DNA of 64,000 nt from Chryseobacterium indologenes (GCF_001295265.1 NZ_LJOD01000002.1:124001-188000), one strand, 5' to 3'. Counted from the first letter of the stretch, positions 27,012-36,670 are shown. The notes: generated by a model from the sequence alone, not told the origin. Numbers and translations are program-made.

Positions 27012-27599
27012 ATGAATATAGATATGGAATTATTGGTAGCTACACACAACGAGCATAAGAAGGAAGAGATCCAGCAGATCCTGGGTAATGATTTCACTGT
27101 AAAAAGCCTTACGGATTATGCTATTCATGAAGAAATTATAGAAGATGGAGACTCGTTTCATGCCAATGCTCTGATCAAAGCAAAATATTGTTTTGAAAAA
27201 ACAGGGATTCCAAGCCTGGGAGATGACAGCGGGCTTGCTGTTGAAGCATTGGATGGCAGACCCGGAATTTTTTCAGCCCGTTACGCAGGAGATCATGATT
27301 TTGCGAAAAACATACAAAAGGTTTTAAATGAAATGGAAGGAACGGAAAACAGAAAAGCTTATTTTATTACTGTTCTCTGCTATTATGACGAAAATGGAGC
27401 TAAATATTTTGAAGGAAGAGTCCATGGAAACCTGCTAACAGAAAATAAAGGGCACAAAGGGTTCGGTTATGATCCCATCTTCGTTCCTGAAGGGTACAAC
27501 AGAACCTTTGCAGAAATGAATCCTGAAGATAAGAACAAAATAAGCCACCGTAAACAGGCCCTGGATCTGTTTCTGGATTTTCTGAAAGTAAAAGATTAA
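27012..27599 (+). CDS. rdgB: RdgB/HAM1 non-canonical purine NTP pyrophosphatase
   Basis: Hydrolyses ITP, dITP and XTP to monophosphates and so keeps deaminated purines out of DNA and RNA. 195 residues with the family motifs LLVATHNEHKKEEI (near the N-terminus), LGDDSGLAVEALDGRPGIFSARYAG (about 69-95) and GHKGFGYDPIFVPEGYNRTFAEM. A second ATG at 27024 gives MELLVATHN, which aligns directly with the family start and may be the true one. A terminator follows. Confidence 0.95.
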   Translation: MNIDMELLVATHNEHKKEEIQQILGNDFTVKSLTDYAIHEEIIEDGDSFHANALIKAKYCFEKTGIPSLGDDSGLAVEALDGRPGIFSARYAGDHDFAKNIQKVLNEMEGTENRKAYFITVLCYYDENGAKYFEGRVHGNLLTENKGHKGFGYDPIFVPEGYNRTFAEMNPEDKNKISHRKQALDLFLDFLKVKD

Positions 27600-27617
27600 T
27601 ATCAGGCTATAATATGC

Positions 27618-27650
27618 AATTCCCTTCCGCTGGTTGGGAATTCCTTTTTT
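27618..27650 (+). terminator. Rho-independent terminator
   Basis: Stem AATTCCC / GGGAATT with an 11-base loop and a T run, after rdgB. Confidence 0.72.
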
Positions 27651-27717
27651 ATTGAACCGGAAGACATAAAAATACAGAAGTATCTCCACAAAGAATTATT
27701 TTTCGGTTTTCTTGTCG

Positions 27718-27725
27718 TACATTTG
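27718..27725 (+). promoter_or_regulatory. -7 box TACATTTG for rnz
   Basis: Exact TAnnTTTG match 19 bases upstream of the rnz TTG start. No clear TTG at -33. It implies a short leader of roughly 12-15 bases. Confidence 0.6.
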
Positions 27726-27744
27726 TTTATAATAAACTATTGAT

Positions 27745-28659
27745 TTGAGTACTTATTTAACGATACTAGGCTTTAATTCGGCAATTCCTACCATTAATTC
27801 TTCGCCCACGGCCCAGCTGCTGGAAATAGAAGAAAGACATTTCCTGATCGATTGCGGAGAAGGAACACAGGTACAGCTGAGAAAAGCCAAAGCAAGGTTT
27901 TCAAAGATCAACCATATTTTTATTTCCCATCTTCACGGTGATCATTGTTTTGGATTACCCGGGCTTATTGCCTCTTTTCGTTTGCTCGGGCGGGAAAATC
28001 CCCTTCATGTTTATGGTCCGAAAGGAATCAGGAAGATGCTTGAAACTATTTTCCAGATTACAGAAACCCATCGTGGTTTTGAAGTCGTATATCATGAACT
28101 GGATAAAGATTATTCAGAAAAAATTTATGAGGACAACAGGGTAGAAGTATATACAATTCCTTTAGACCACAGAATCTATTGTAACGGATATCTTTTCAGG
28201 GAAAAACCGAAAGAAAGGCACCTCAATATGAAAGAGATCGCCAAATACAGTGAAATAGAAACCTGTGATTACCATAACCTCAAAGCAGGAAAAGATTTCG
28301 TGCTTAGCGATGGATATGTTCTTAAAAACGAAGTGCTTACTGTAGATCCTGCTCCTCCGGTTTCTTATGCATTCTGCAGTGATACGCGCTATCTGGAAAG
28401 CGTGATCTCCATCATTAAAAATGTAACCGTTCTTTACCATGAGTCTACTTTTCTTCATGACCTGAAAGAAATGGCAGACTATACAGGTCATTCCACAGCG
28501 TTGGAGGCCGCAATGATTGCTCAGAAAGCACAGGTAGGAAAGTTAATTTTGGGGCATTTTTCCAACAGATATGCTGATCTGACGGTGTTTACCGATGAGG
28601 CCAGAGCTGTTTTTCCGAATTCTTATCTTCCGAAAGCACTGGAAAGTGTAAAAATTTAA
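27745..28659 (+). CDS. rnz: Ribonuclease Z
   Basis: Zinc endonuclease that trims tRNA 3' ends, 304 residues. Metallo-beta-lactamase motif SHLHGDHCFGLPG (H62, H64, D66, H67) with upstream DCGEGTQVQLRKA; later zinc ligands appear in FCSDTRY and GHSTALEAA / LGHFSNRY. The start is TTG: the only in-frame codon before the conserved LTILGFNS that can act as a standard start, because TAA lies four codons upstream. The -7 box at 27718 fits this start. It is followed eight bases later by the TIGR02757 gene. Confidence 0.95.
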   Translation: MSTYLTILGFNSAIPTINSSPTAQLLEIEERHFLIDCGEGTQVQLRKAKARFSKINHIFISHLHGDHCFGLPGLIASFRLLGRENPLHVYGPKGIRKMLETIFQITETHRGFEVVYHELDKDYSEKIYEDNRVEVYTIPLDHRIYCNGYLFREKPKERHLNMKEIAKYSEIETCDYHNLKAGKDFVLSDGYVLKNEVLTVDPAPPVSYAFCSDTRYLESVISIIKNVTVLYHESTFLHDLKEMADYTGHSTALEAAMIAQKAQVGKLILGHFSNRYADLTVFTDEARAVFPNSYLPKALESVKI

Positions 28660-28666
28660 GATCAGT

Positions 28667-29437
28667 ATGCTGAATTTTGAAGAATTAAAAAGTTTTTTAG
28701 ACGAAAAGGCCGACCGCTATAACACCCCCGATTTTATAGAAAATGACCCGATACAGATCCCGCACCGCTTTTCTTTAAAGCAGGATGTGGAAATTGCAGG
28801 ATTTCTGGCTGCAACCATCTCCTGGGGAAACCGCAAATCAATCATTAAATCGGCAGAGAAAATGCTTGAAATCATGGGAAATTCTCCATATGATTTCGTC
28901 ATCAGCCACACGGATAAAGATCTGGAAAGTTTTCAGAATAAAAGTATTCACAGAACATTTAATGGTGAAGACTTTGCTTATTTCATCAGGCAGTTCCGCA
29001 AAATTTATAAAGAAAATGAAAGTCTGGAAAATCTGTTTATGCTGAAAGATCAGGAAACCAGCTTTCTGCATGCCATTGAAAGATTCAGAAATGGATTCCT
29101 TGAAACAGAAAAGCACAGAAGCCACAAGCATATCAGTTCCCCCTATAAAAACTCTTCCGCTAAAAGAATCATTATGTTTCTGAGGTGGATGGTGAGAAAA
29201 GATAAACATGGCGTAGATTTTGGAATATGGAAAAATATTGATCAGAAATATCTGTCTATTCCTTTGGATGTCCATACCGGAAATATTTCGAGAAAACTGG
29301 AGTTAATCCAGAGGACACAAAATGACTGGAAAACAGTGGCAGAACTGGATGTTGCTGTCAGAAAATTTGACGAAAATGATCCTGCCAAATATGATTTTGC
29401 TTTATTTGGGCTGGGAGTAACCAAAGAACTATTATAA
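28667..29437 (+). CDS. TIGR02757 family protein (DUF2400)
   Basis: 256 residues. Conserved features of this poorly understood family are present: RYNTPDFIENDPIQIPHRFS near the start, DVEIAGFLAATISWGNRKSII (about 38-58), RIIMFLRWMVRKD and a PLDVHTGNISRKL segment. The layout suggests an all-helical DNA-glycosylase-like fold (helix-hairpin-helix superfamily), but activity is unproven. It starts 8 bases after rnz and ends 11 bases before the next gene, so the three are probably one operon. Confidence 0.88.
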   Translation: MLNFEELKSFLDEKADRYNTPDFIENDPIQIPHRFSLKQDVEIAGFLAATISWGNRKSIIKSAEKMLEIMGNSPYDFVISHTDKDLESFQNKSIHRTFNGEDFAYFIRQFRKIYKENESLENLFMLKDQETSFLHAIERFRNGFLETEKHRSHKHISSPYKNSSAKRIIMFLRWMVRKDKHGVDFGIWKNIDQKYLSIPLDVHTGNISRKLELIQRTQNDWKTVAELDVAVRKFDENDPAKYDFALFGLGVTKELL

Positions 29438-29447
29438 ACGAAAAAGG

Positions 29448-29978
29448 ATGAAGAAATACAGCGAAAAAACAGAAGTTTTAGAAAGAATTGCAAACGGAAT
29501 TACGTGGTGGATTGGTTCTATTCCCTCGCTGATTGTCCATACCTTATTTTTTATAATCTCTTTCCTTCTTCCTCTGCTTCATCTGGTTGAATTTGATAAA
29601 ATGCTGCTGATTCTTACAACGGTAGTTTCTTTAGAGGCAATTTATCTGGCTATTTTCATTCAGATGTCTGTGAATAAAAGCCATGAGAAAATTGAAGATA
29701 TTCAGGAAGATATTGAGGATATCCAGGAGGATATTGAAGAAATCAGTGAAGATATCGAAGAAATCAGCGAAGACATTGAGGAAATTAACGAAGATATTGA
29801 AGATATTCAGGAAGATATTGAGGAAATCAATGAAGATGAAGAAGATGAAGACCACAATGAAAGAGCTAAAAATGTAATGCTTAAAAGCAATGTGAGTTCA
29901 AATAAAAATGAGATTAAAGCATTGAAGGATATTATTGCCCAGCTTCAGAATGAAATTGAACAATTGAAAAAAGATTGA
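29448..29978 (+). CDS. Membrane protein with a heptad-repeat EDI coiled coil
   Basis: 176 residues. Two transmembrane helices (about 24-45 and 51-73, the second LILTTVVSLEAIYLAIFIQMSVN) resemble DUF1003 or low-affinity iron permease-like proteins. They are followed by an extreme acidic repeat (about 81-129) in which seven-residue units such as EDIQEDI, EEISEDI and EEINEDI repeat, then a basic/polar stretch and a second short coiled coil (EIKALKDIIAQLQNEIEQLKK). Regular Ile spacing predicts a parallel coiled coil on the inner face. Last gene of the rnz operon; terminator at 30007. Function unknown. Confidence 0.85.
   Translation: MKKYSEKTEVLERIANGITWWIGSIPSLIVHTLFFIISFLLPLLHLVEFDKMLLILTTVVSLEAIYLAIFIQMSVNKSHEKIEDIQEDIEDIQEDIEEISEDIEEISEDIEEINEDIEDIQEDIEEINEDEEDEDHNERAKNVMLKSNVSSNKNEIKALKDIIAQLQNEIEQLKKD
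29688..29835 (+). repeat. Tandem 21-base-periodic coding repeat
   Basis: About seven degenerate 21-base units (GAAGATATT-like with GAAATC or ATTCAG variants) encode the heptads of the 29448 gene. Synonymous differences between units show that they are not very recent copies. Confidence 0.8.
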
Positions 29979-30006
29979 AGACCTTGGTAATACCGTAATT
30001 TATAAG

Positions 30007-30032
30007 AAAGGCCTGTAAAAGGGTCTTTTTTT
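30007..30032 (+). terminator. Rho-independent terminator
   Basis: Stem AAAGGCC / GGTCTTT with one G-U pair and a T run, after the 29448 gene. Confidence 0.78.
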
Positions 30033-30070
30033 GTTCTTTTTAATTTTTAAAAAACAATCCCTACTAAATT

Positions 30071-30086
30071 TGTGGAATATTTAGTG
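30071..30086 (+). promoter_or_regulatory. CRP-like site TGTGG-AATATT-TAGTG
   Basis: One mismatch in the left half, conserved core. It starts at the end of an exact -7-type box TAAATTTG (30065-30072), about 100 bases before the gene. Confidence 0.35.
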
Positions 30087-30148
30087 ATATAGAATATTAT
30101 ATGGTAAGTTGTTAAAAAAATAATCAAAATACACTTAAATGTGATGTA

Positions 30149-30171
30149 GTTGAAATATTTTACTAAATTTG
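30149..30171 (+). promoter_or_regulatory. Promoter with CRP-like site for the first type B gene
   Basis: GTTGA-AATATT-TTACT (30149-30164) runs into an exact -7 box TAAATTTG (30164-30171), 16 bases before the ATG. If bound, a regulator here would cover the polymerase site. Confidence 0.5.
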
Positions 30172-30187
30172 AACAAACAAGAATAAA

Positions 30188-32548
30188 ATGTTAGGCTATA
30201 GATTAAAAAAATACTTTTTATTTTCAGCATTGCTATTCATATCTGCCGGTGCTTTCGGACAAAATTTACGTAAAAATCCTTTAAAAAAGAATCTTACGAC
30301 AGAAAGTAAGAAAGCGGGAGCCTTTATAGATGTAAATGTACCTACTTACACTCCTTCAGGCTATACAATAGATGATCTTGTAAAGAAAGTCCTGATTGCA
30401 GGAGGGTCTTTATGTGCTGTTCCCAATGTAACCAATGTAACAGTATCTCCCAATCAGCTGCCCTCAGATGCAGACAGAGCATGGGGGTATTTTCACAAAG
30501 GAACAACCAATTTTCCTTTTACGGACGGTCTTGTTCTTGTATCAGGAAAAGCAAGAAAAGCAGGAAACGGACCGGAATCTGATGTGCTGTCTGATGTAGT
30601 TGAAGGAGGAGGACTGAACGATCCGGACCTTGTGGCAGCCGTTGACCCTCCGGATGACCTCAAAGATGTGGTTGCTGTGGAATTTGATTTCGTGCCCAAC
30701 AGTACTCAGGTGAAATTTAATTATTTGTTTGCTTCTGAAGAATATACCAGCGGATATCCCTGCGGGAATTTTGCAGACAGTTTTGCTCTTCTTCTAAAAA
30801 AAGCAGGGGATCCCACATATACCAATCTTGCAGTTCTTCCCAATGGAGCAGGACCTGTAAGCGTTACTAATATTGTTCCACAGGGAGTAGGTTGTGATAA
30901 TGAAACAAAGAATGAAGAATATTTCGCAGGATTGAATAACCCCTCAATAGAAACAAACTTTATAGGAAGAACCATTCCTCTTAAAGCAACTGCTACGGTT
31001 ATTCCGGGGCAAACGTACCATTTTAAACTGGTTCTGGCAGATGCATCAGATCAGAGATATGATTCAGCCGTATTTATCCAGGGAGGCTCTTTTGATATCG
31101 GAATGACCATTGTTGACGGAAACGGAAATCCGCTTGGAGAAACAATTAACATGTGTGATAACACTCCACAGATCCTAAAAGCACAGGTAGTTGCTGCTCC
31201 GGGGACAACTTATAGATGGTATAAGAACGGAGACTTTATTCCTTACGCAACCAATCCTACCTATGTAGCAACTTCGCCTGGAATTTATGAAGTCAGAACC
31301 TATGTAGGGACTACAGAATGCCAGAAAGCAACCATTACCATTGTTGGCGGAACTTCTCCTCTGGTACAGAGCGCTACCATGAAACTTTGTGCTACTCCTG
31401 CTGCGAGTACTTTTAATCTGGAAGATGCCAAACCGCTGATCAGCACTACAGCCGGAGCTACATTCCGTTTTTATGCCAGCCAGACAGATGCCGCAGCTCA
31501 GAATAACAATTTTATTACCAATCTTACAAACTATAACGGAACCGATAATCAGGTAATCTATGTGGTAGTGAAAAATGGAGGATTCTGCAGTAAAACGACT
31601 ACCCTTACTTTAAGACGGGAAGAAACGCCGGTCGTACAGCTTGATGCCCCAAGATTAAAAATATGTGCCGGGGAAACTTTAGTTCTTACAGCTTCCGGAG
31701 GAGTGACATACCAATGGGATGATACCTCTTCAAAAGTAGGTGTACGAACAGTAAGCCCAACACAAACCACTACCTATACAGTATATGCAATCGGAGCTCA
31801 GGGTTGTAAATCATTGCAGCCTGCCAGAATAACCATTGAAGTAGTTCCGGCTATTGTTTCCACGCTAAAAGGCGGCCATATCTGCGTAGGCGATATGATC
31901 CTTCTTGATGCAGGGGCCGGGCCGGGATATACCTATGAGTGGAATACAGGAGAAACCACACGGGCAATTACTGTAGGAACTCCCGGAGAATATACGGTAA
32001 AGATCAGCAATGGTGTATGCTCCAAAGAATTTAAAGCCCAGGTAATTCGTGCAGTGGTACCGCAGATTATCAAAGTAGATTATAACGACAGCGGAACAAT
32101 GGTTCTTACAGCGAGCAATCCAAGTAACGGAACATTAGAGTATTCAGTGGATAATGGCTTTACATGGCAGTCTTCTAATGTCTTTACTAACGTTCCTAAA
32201 AACAAAGTGATTACCATCCGTGTTAAAGTGAAGAATACAAGCTGTGAAGGATATTTAGAATACTTTACGTTCGTTATGAAAAATGTAATCACACCTAACG
32301 GGGATAAAGTGAATGATATCATAGACTTCAGCGGAGTAAGTGATTATAAAGACTTCAAAGGATTTGTTTTTGACCGCTACGGAAGAGAAGTGTTTAGAGC
32401 AGAAAAAGTACGTACATACTGGGATGGGTATTTCCAGGGAAAACGACTTCCTACCGCCTCTTACTGGTATCAGGTTACCTTTGAGGATCCTGCAAGCAAA
32501 CAGCTGACCGTGAAAACAGGCTGGATTCTGCTTAAGAATATCGAATAA
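30188..32548 (+). CDS. T9SS type B secreted protein with choice-of-anchor-L-like domain
   Basis: Secreted protein of 786 residues with signal peptide ending AGAFG, cut before Gln. A short linker leads to a choice-of-anchor-L-like domain (about 40-310; GAFIDVNVPTYTPSGYTIDDLVKKVL, VAVEFDFVPNSTQVKFNYLFASEEY, SFALLLKKAGD, GQTYHFKLVLADASD). Then follow Ig/PKD-like modules, including LDAPRLKICAGETLVLTASGGVTYQW, and a C-terminal gliding-motility-associated (type B) sorting domain (about 700-786: VITPNGDKVND, FDRYGREVF, YWDG). It is likely exported by T9SS and attached to the surface. First of three paralogues in a row. Confidence 0.9.
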   Translation: MLGYRLKKYFLFSALLFISAGAFGQNLRKNPLKKNLTTESKKAGAFIDVNVPTYTPSGYTIDDLVKKVLIAGGSLCAVPNVTNVTVSPNQLPSDADRAWGYFHKGTTNFPFTDGLVLVSGKARKAGNGPESDVLSDVVEGGGLNDPDLVAAVDPPDDLKDVVAVEFDFVPNSTQVKFNYLFASEEYTSGYPCGNFADSFALLLKKAGDPTYTNLAVLPNGAGPVSVTNIVPQGVGCDNETKNEEYFAGLNNPSIETNFIGRTIPLKATATVIPGQTYHFKLVLADASDQRYDSAVFIQGGSFDIGMTIVDGNGNPLGETINMCDNTPQILKAQVVAAPGTTYRWYKNGDFIPYATNPTYVATSPGIYEVRTYVGTTECQKATITIVGGTSPLVQSATMKLCATPAASTFNLEDAKPLISTTAGATFRFYASQTDAAAQNNNFITNLTNYNGTDNQVIYVVVKNGGFCSKTTTLTLRREETPVVQLDAPRLKICAGETLVLTASGGVTYQWDDTSSKVGVRTVSPTQTTTYTVYAIGAQGCKSLQPARITIEVVPAIVSTLKGGHICVGDMILLDAGAGPGYTYEWNTGETTRAITVGTPGEYTVKISNGVCSKEFKAQVIRAVVPQIIKVDYNDSGTMVLTASNPSNGTLEYSVDNGFTWQSSNVFTNVPKNKVITIRVKVKNTSCEGYLEYFTFVMKNVITPNGDKVNDIIDFSGVSDYKDFKGFVFDRYGREVFRAEKVRTYWDGYFQGKRLPTASYWYQVTFEDPASKQLTVKTGWILLKNIE

Positions 32549-32568
32549 TAACTTGTTTTTAAATAGAC

Positions 32569-32597
32569 AAAAGCTGGCATATTGGCCAGCTTTTTTT
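32569..32597 (+). terminator. Rho-independent terminator
   Basis: Ten-base stem AAAAGCTGGC / GCCAGCTTTT with a six-base loop and a T run. Confidence 0.9.
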
Positions 32598-32697
32598 ATG
32601 GATTTTACAATAAAGGAAGTTTTTATTGTAAAATAAGTAAAGTTGTATTAATGATAATGTAAGTTGTATTTGATGAAGTTTAAATTAAAAAAAATAG

Positions 32698-32705
32698 TAT
32701 TTTTG
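32698..32705 (+). promoter_or_regulatory. -7 box TATTTTTG
   Basis: Exact TAnnTTTG, 16 bases before the ATG of the second type B gene. The spacing is the same as at 30164 and 36671, which supports it. Confidence 0.5.
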
Positions 32706-32721
32706 TTTAAAATAATATAAA

Positions 32722-35700
32722 ATGTTAAATAGGAGAAGCAGAAATTTATTTTTTGCATTATTTTTTGCATTAATAGGAAGCTTTGTCTTTTCGCAGACCA
32801 GAAAAGGGGTGGGTATTGCTAACCGGCCCTCTTCAGCGTCCATGAAGGCAGGGGCTTTTATTGATGTAAACACGCCCAATTATCCTGAATCCAGCTACGG
32901 TATTACACAGCTAATAAAAGATGTGTTAGTGTCTGATGGAGGCTGCTCTACTTCTAATATAAGTAATGTAAGTGTATCTCCTAATTTATCTGCAACCAAT
33001 GCTAACCGCAGCTGGGGATATTTTAATAAGGCAACAACTAATTTTCCGTTTGCAAATGGAATAATTCTTTCAACAGGATATGCTGCAAAAGCAGGTAACA
33101 GCTTTCAGACTCCCTTAGAGGATGAGCTTTCTACTATGGGTGATACTGATCTTGCTGCAGCTTTGAATGTTTCTAACAGTTCCCTGAGAGACGCTACCTA
33201 TATAGAATTCGATTTTGTACCGACATCCACACAGATAAAATTTAGATATTTATTTGCATCTGCCGAATATCAGCAAAGTTTTCCATGCCAAATCACCGAT
33301 GGTTTTGCTTTATTACTGAAAAAGGCAGGGGATCCTACCTATACCAATCTAGCTGTCCTTCCTAATAATGCTGGCCCGGTGAGTGTTACCAATATTCACC
33401 CTACTATCACAATTCCTCCTGGATGCGGTCCTAAAAATGAAGCTTATTTCGGAGGATTGAATACTCCTCAGATTGAAACTAATTTTAATGGACGTACTGT
33501 TCCTTTAACGGCTGTAGCTACTGTAGTACCTGGCCAAACCTATCATTTCAAAATGGTTCTGGCTGATTATGCTGATTATAAATATGATTCTGCTGTTTTT
33601 CTTGAAGCGGGATCATTTGATATCGGGGTGAGCATTTTAGATCCCGCAGGAGTTCAGCTTCCTGCCTCGGTTAATATGTGTGATAATGCACCTCAGACTT
33701 TTACAGCTTCTGTACAGGCGCCTAATGTAACCTATCAGTGGTATCTGGGCAGCGATCCTATTCCAGGAGCAACCAATCCCAGCTATACTGCTACACAACC
33801 GGGAGTATATAGTGTAAAAGTATATGTTCAGGGGAATACATGTCCGGGAACTGCAACGATAACCGTTGTAGGAGGGACTTCTCCTACAGTACAGAATGCT
33901 ACACTGACTGTTTGCTACGGACCGGGAAATGTAGTGTTTAATCTGCCTTCAGCACAGCCTTCTATCAGTACAACCCCGGGTGCAACCTTTTCTTATTATC
34001 TGAATCAGGCTGATGCTATTGCAGGAAATGCCAGCACAATTCCAAGCCCGGCTACTTATTCCAGTCCGGGAGGGCAAACCGTATATGTCCGGGTAATGAA
34101 TGGTTTCTGCTCCAAAGTAGCAGAGTTACAACTGGTAAAAGCTCCACAGATGACAGCTTCGGCCGCTCCTCCGGCAGTATTGACCTGTACGAACTCACAG
34201 ATTACCTTGAACGCTTCTGCTTCTGTTTATCCTGCCGGATCTACATTCAGCTGGACTACAACAGGAGGTAATATTGTTTCAGGAGGTAATACACTAACTC
34301 CCGTAATTAATGCACCGGGAACCTATACGCTAACAATTTCAAACACTTACCAGCCTGGAAATATAACCTGTACGGCAGTTACTAATGTAACCGTAACAGG
34401 GGATAGTGCCCCTCCCGTTACAGGTCTTACAGCAAGTAAAATACAGATCTGCAACGGAGAGTCTGTCATTTTAACGGCTTCCGGCGGAGTTACCTATAAC
34501 TGGACCGGCCTTCCGGGAACAGGAAATACACAGACCGTAACCCCTGCAACAACGACTACCTATACCGTTGCTGCGGTAGGCGCAAACGGATGTGTATCCC
34601 AGAATCCGGCGACAATTACAATTGAAGTTTCAAATCCGATAACTGTACAGAATGCCGTGCTGCATAAATGTTATGCACCGGGACTTACTTATGATCTTAC
34701 AACAGCACAGAGTCAGATCACCACGGTTGCAGGAGTTACTTTTACCTACTACGTGCTTCAGGCTGATGCGCTTGCTGAAAATAATAATACCATCCCGAAT
34801 CCTACCATCTATGCACCTCCGGGTAATCAGACGATATATGTCCTTGTAAAAAATGGAGGATGTCATTATGTAGTTTCCCTGCAATTACTAAGAACTGCTG
34901 AAACAACGCTTACTATTGAAGCCCCTCAGACTGTTACCTGTACGACCCCTCAGGTTACTTTAAATGCAGGTGGTTCAGTAGTTCCGGCAGGTTCAACTAT
35001 TGCCTGGACAGCAGCGGGAGGAGGAACTATTGTATCCGGAGCCAATACGCTTACACCGGTGGTAAGTACAGGAGGTACCTATACACTTACAGTAACCAAT
35101 GTATCTCAGCCGGGGAATCTAAGCTGTACCTATACAGCCAATGTAACCGTAACACAAGATACAACCCGCCCGACAGCTGCATTGGTGTCATCACAACCAA
35201 GAATATGTTTAGGTGAATCTGTAACGCTCACTGCTTCCGGCGGGGTAACGTATAACTGGGGGAACGGGCTTACCGGAAATGGAAGTACCCAGGTAGTTTC
35301 TCCTACCATGACCACTGTATATACCGTACATGCTGTGGGGGCTAACGGGTGTATTTCTGCTACCCCTGCAACAGTAACGGTTGTAGTAGGACCTCCTATT
35401 GCAGGTATTGCAGCTTCCAAATCAAAAATATGTGCCGGTGAATCTGTGACGCTTACTGCTACGGGAGGCTTTACCTATGAATGGGACGGGCTTCCTGGTA
35501 ATGGAAATACTCAGATTGTTACACCTGCCGTTACAACAACGTATTCTGTTTATGCATTAGGAGGAAACGGATGTCGTTCAACACAACCTGCTACAGTGAA
35601 GATTGAGGTGGTGCCGGCCATTGTCTCTACATTGGCAGATGTTTCAGTCTGTGCTGGAGATACCGGAACATTAGATGCCGGAGCCGGACCAAGCTATACA

Positions 35701-36312
35701 TATCTGTGGAGTACAGGAGCTACTACCCAAACCATATCTACCAATGTTCCGGGTACATACAGTGTTACCATTAGTAACGGGGTATGCTCTAAAACATTCT
35801 CTGCCCAATTATTGAATCCGGATCTTCCGCAGTTTACCAACGTGTTGTATGAAAATCATGTTCTTACCCTTATTTCAAGCAACCCAACAGGCGGTGCTTT
35901 GGAATATTCTATAGACGGAGGAATCACCTGGCATGGATCCAATGTATTTACCAATATTCTGGATAATACCAATTACCGCCTGATGGTAAGGGTAAAAGGA
36001 GCAAAATGTGGTTCTACCCTGGAATTCTTTACATTTGTTATCAATAATGCCATTACCCCGAACATGGATGGTATTAATGATACAATAGATTTTACAGGAG
36101 TTAGCGGGTATAATAATTTTGCAGCTTCAATTTTTGACAGATATGGAGCAGAAGTGTTCAAGGCGAAAAAAGGAGATGCAATATGGAGAGGCTCCCTGAA
36201 GGGAATTAATCTTCCTACGGGAACGTATTGGTATAAACTCCAATGGGAACATCCTGCAAGTAAGAAACTGGAGCAACGCTCAGGTTGGATATTATTGAAA
36301 AACAGAAATTAA
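32722..36312 (+). CDS. T9SS type B secreted protein, long paralogue with extra Ig-like modules
   Basis: 1196 residues with signal peptide ending SFVFS, cut before Gln. It has the same plan as its neighbours: choice-of-anchor-L-like domain (GAFIDVNTPNYPESSYGITQLIKDVL, YIEFDFVPTSTQIKFRYLFASAEY) and a type B sorting domain (about 1110-1196: AITPNMDGIND, FDRYGAEVF). It is about 400 residues longer because of added Ig-like modules. Three similar units read KIQICNGESVILTASGG, QPRICLGESVTLTASGG and KSKICAGESVTLTATGG, and two further units begin with TVTCTTPQVTLNA-like sequence. The copy-number change suggests domain duplication within the gene. The ligand is unknown. Confidence 0.9.
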   Translation: MLNRRSRNLFFALFFALIGSFVFSQTRKGVGIANRPSSASMKAGAFIDVNTPNYPESSYGITQLIKDVLVSDGGCSTSNISNVSVSPNLSATNANRSWGYFNKATTNFPFANGIILSTGYAAKAGNSFQTPLEDELSTMGDTDLAAALNVSNSSLRDATYIEFDFVPTSTQIKFRYLFASAEYQQSFPCQITDGFALLLKKAGDPTYTNLAVLPNNAGPVSVTNIHPTITIPPGCGPKNEAYFGGLNTPQIETNFNGRTVPLTAVATVVPGQTYHFKMVLADYADYKYDSAVFLEAGSFDIGVSILDPAGVQLPASVNMCDNAPQTFTASVQAPNVTYQWYLGSDPIPGATNPSYTATQPGVYSVKVYVQGNTCPGTATITVVGGTSPTVQNATLTVCYGPGNVVFNLPSAQPSISTTPGATFSYYLNQADAIAGNASTIPSPATYSSPGGQTVYVRVMNGFCSKVAELQLVKAPQMTASAAPPAVLTCTNSQITLNASASVYPAGSTFSWTTTGGNIVSGGNTLTPVINAPGTYTLTISNTYQPGNITCTAVTNVTVTGDSAPPVTGLTASKIQICNGESVILTASGGVTYNWTGLPGTGNTQTVTPATTTTYTVAAVGANGCVSQNPATITIEVSNPITVQNAVLHKCYAPGLTYDLTTAQSQITTVAGVTFTYYVLQADALAENNNTIPNPTIYAPPGNQTIYVLVKNGGCHYVVSLQLLRTAETTLTIEAPQTVTCTTPQVTLNAGGSVVPAGSTIAWTAAGGGTIVSGANTLTPVVSTGGTYTLTVTNVSQPGNLSCTYTANVTVTQDTTRPTAALVSSQPRICLGESVTLTASGGVTYNWGNGLTGNGSTQVVSPTMTTVYTVHAVGANGCISATPATVTVVVGPPIAGIAASKSKICAGESVTLTATGGFTYEWDGLPGNGNTQIVTPAVTTTYSVYALGGNGCRSTQPATVKIEVVPAIVSTLADVSVCAGDTGTLDAGAGPSYTYLWSTGATTQTISTNVPGTYSVTISNGVCSKTFSAQLLNPDLPQFTNVLYENHVLTLISSNPTGGALEYSIDGGITWHGSNVFTNILDNTNYRLMVRVKGAKCGSTLEFFTFVINNAITPNMDGINDTIDFTGVSGYNNFAASIFDRYGAEVFKAKKGDAIWRGSLKGINLPTGTYWYKLQWEHPASKKLEQRSGWILLKNRN

Positions 36313-36331
36313 TTAAATATAAATTATTCGC

Positions 36332-36360
36332 AAAAAATCTTTCAGAAATGAAAGATTTTT
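36332..36360 (+). terminator. Rho-independent terminator
   Basis: Eleven-base stem AAAAATCTTTC / GAAAGATTTTT with a six-base loop, A/T-rich, after the 32722 gene. Confidence 0.75.
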
Positions 36361-36670
36361 GTGTTTTTACCGGATATCATGTATTGCTGTAATTTGAAAA
36401 ATAATACAGGAAAAATCTCTTTTTAACAAATAGATGAAATATAAATTCTTAAACACGATTGGTAAGATCTAAAATACTGTCTCACAATCAGGTGAAAACA
36501 TTGTTTTCGATTTTCTGAATTTGTATTCCATGAAAAAATCAACATTTTCTTCTATTTAATGATGATTTGTAAAGGGGCATGGGAATTTATTATTAAATAT
36601 TTTCACTTTGTTATTTTGTAATTTTCGTGTAAAAAAGTTAAATATGTGTATGACATGTTTAAAAAAAAAT

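Noticed and set aside
29688..29835. Possible CRISPR-like or satellite repeat
   Set aside because: The 21-base period is in frame and encodes a coiled coil; there are no spacers.
36480..36570. Nine-codon ATG...TAA frame (MKKSTFSSI) in the type B gap
   Set aside because: Too short and without conservation evidence; probably chance in A/T-rich DNA.
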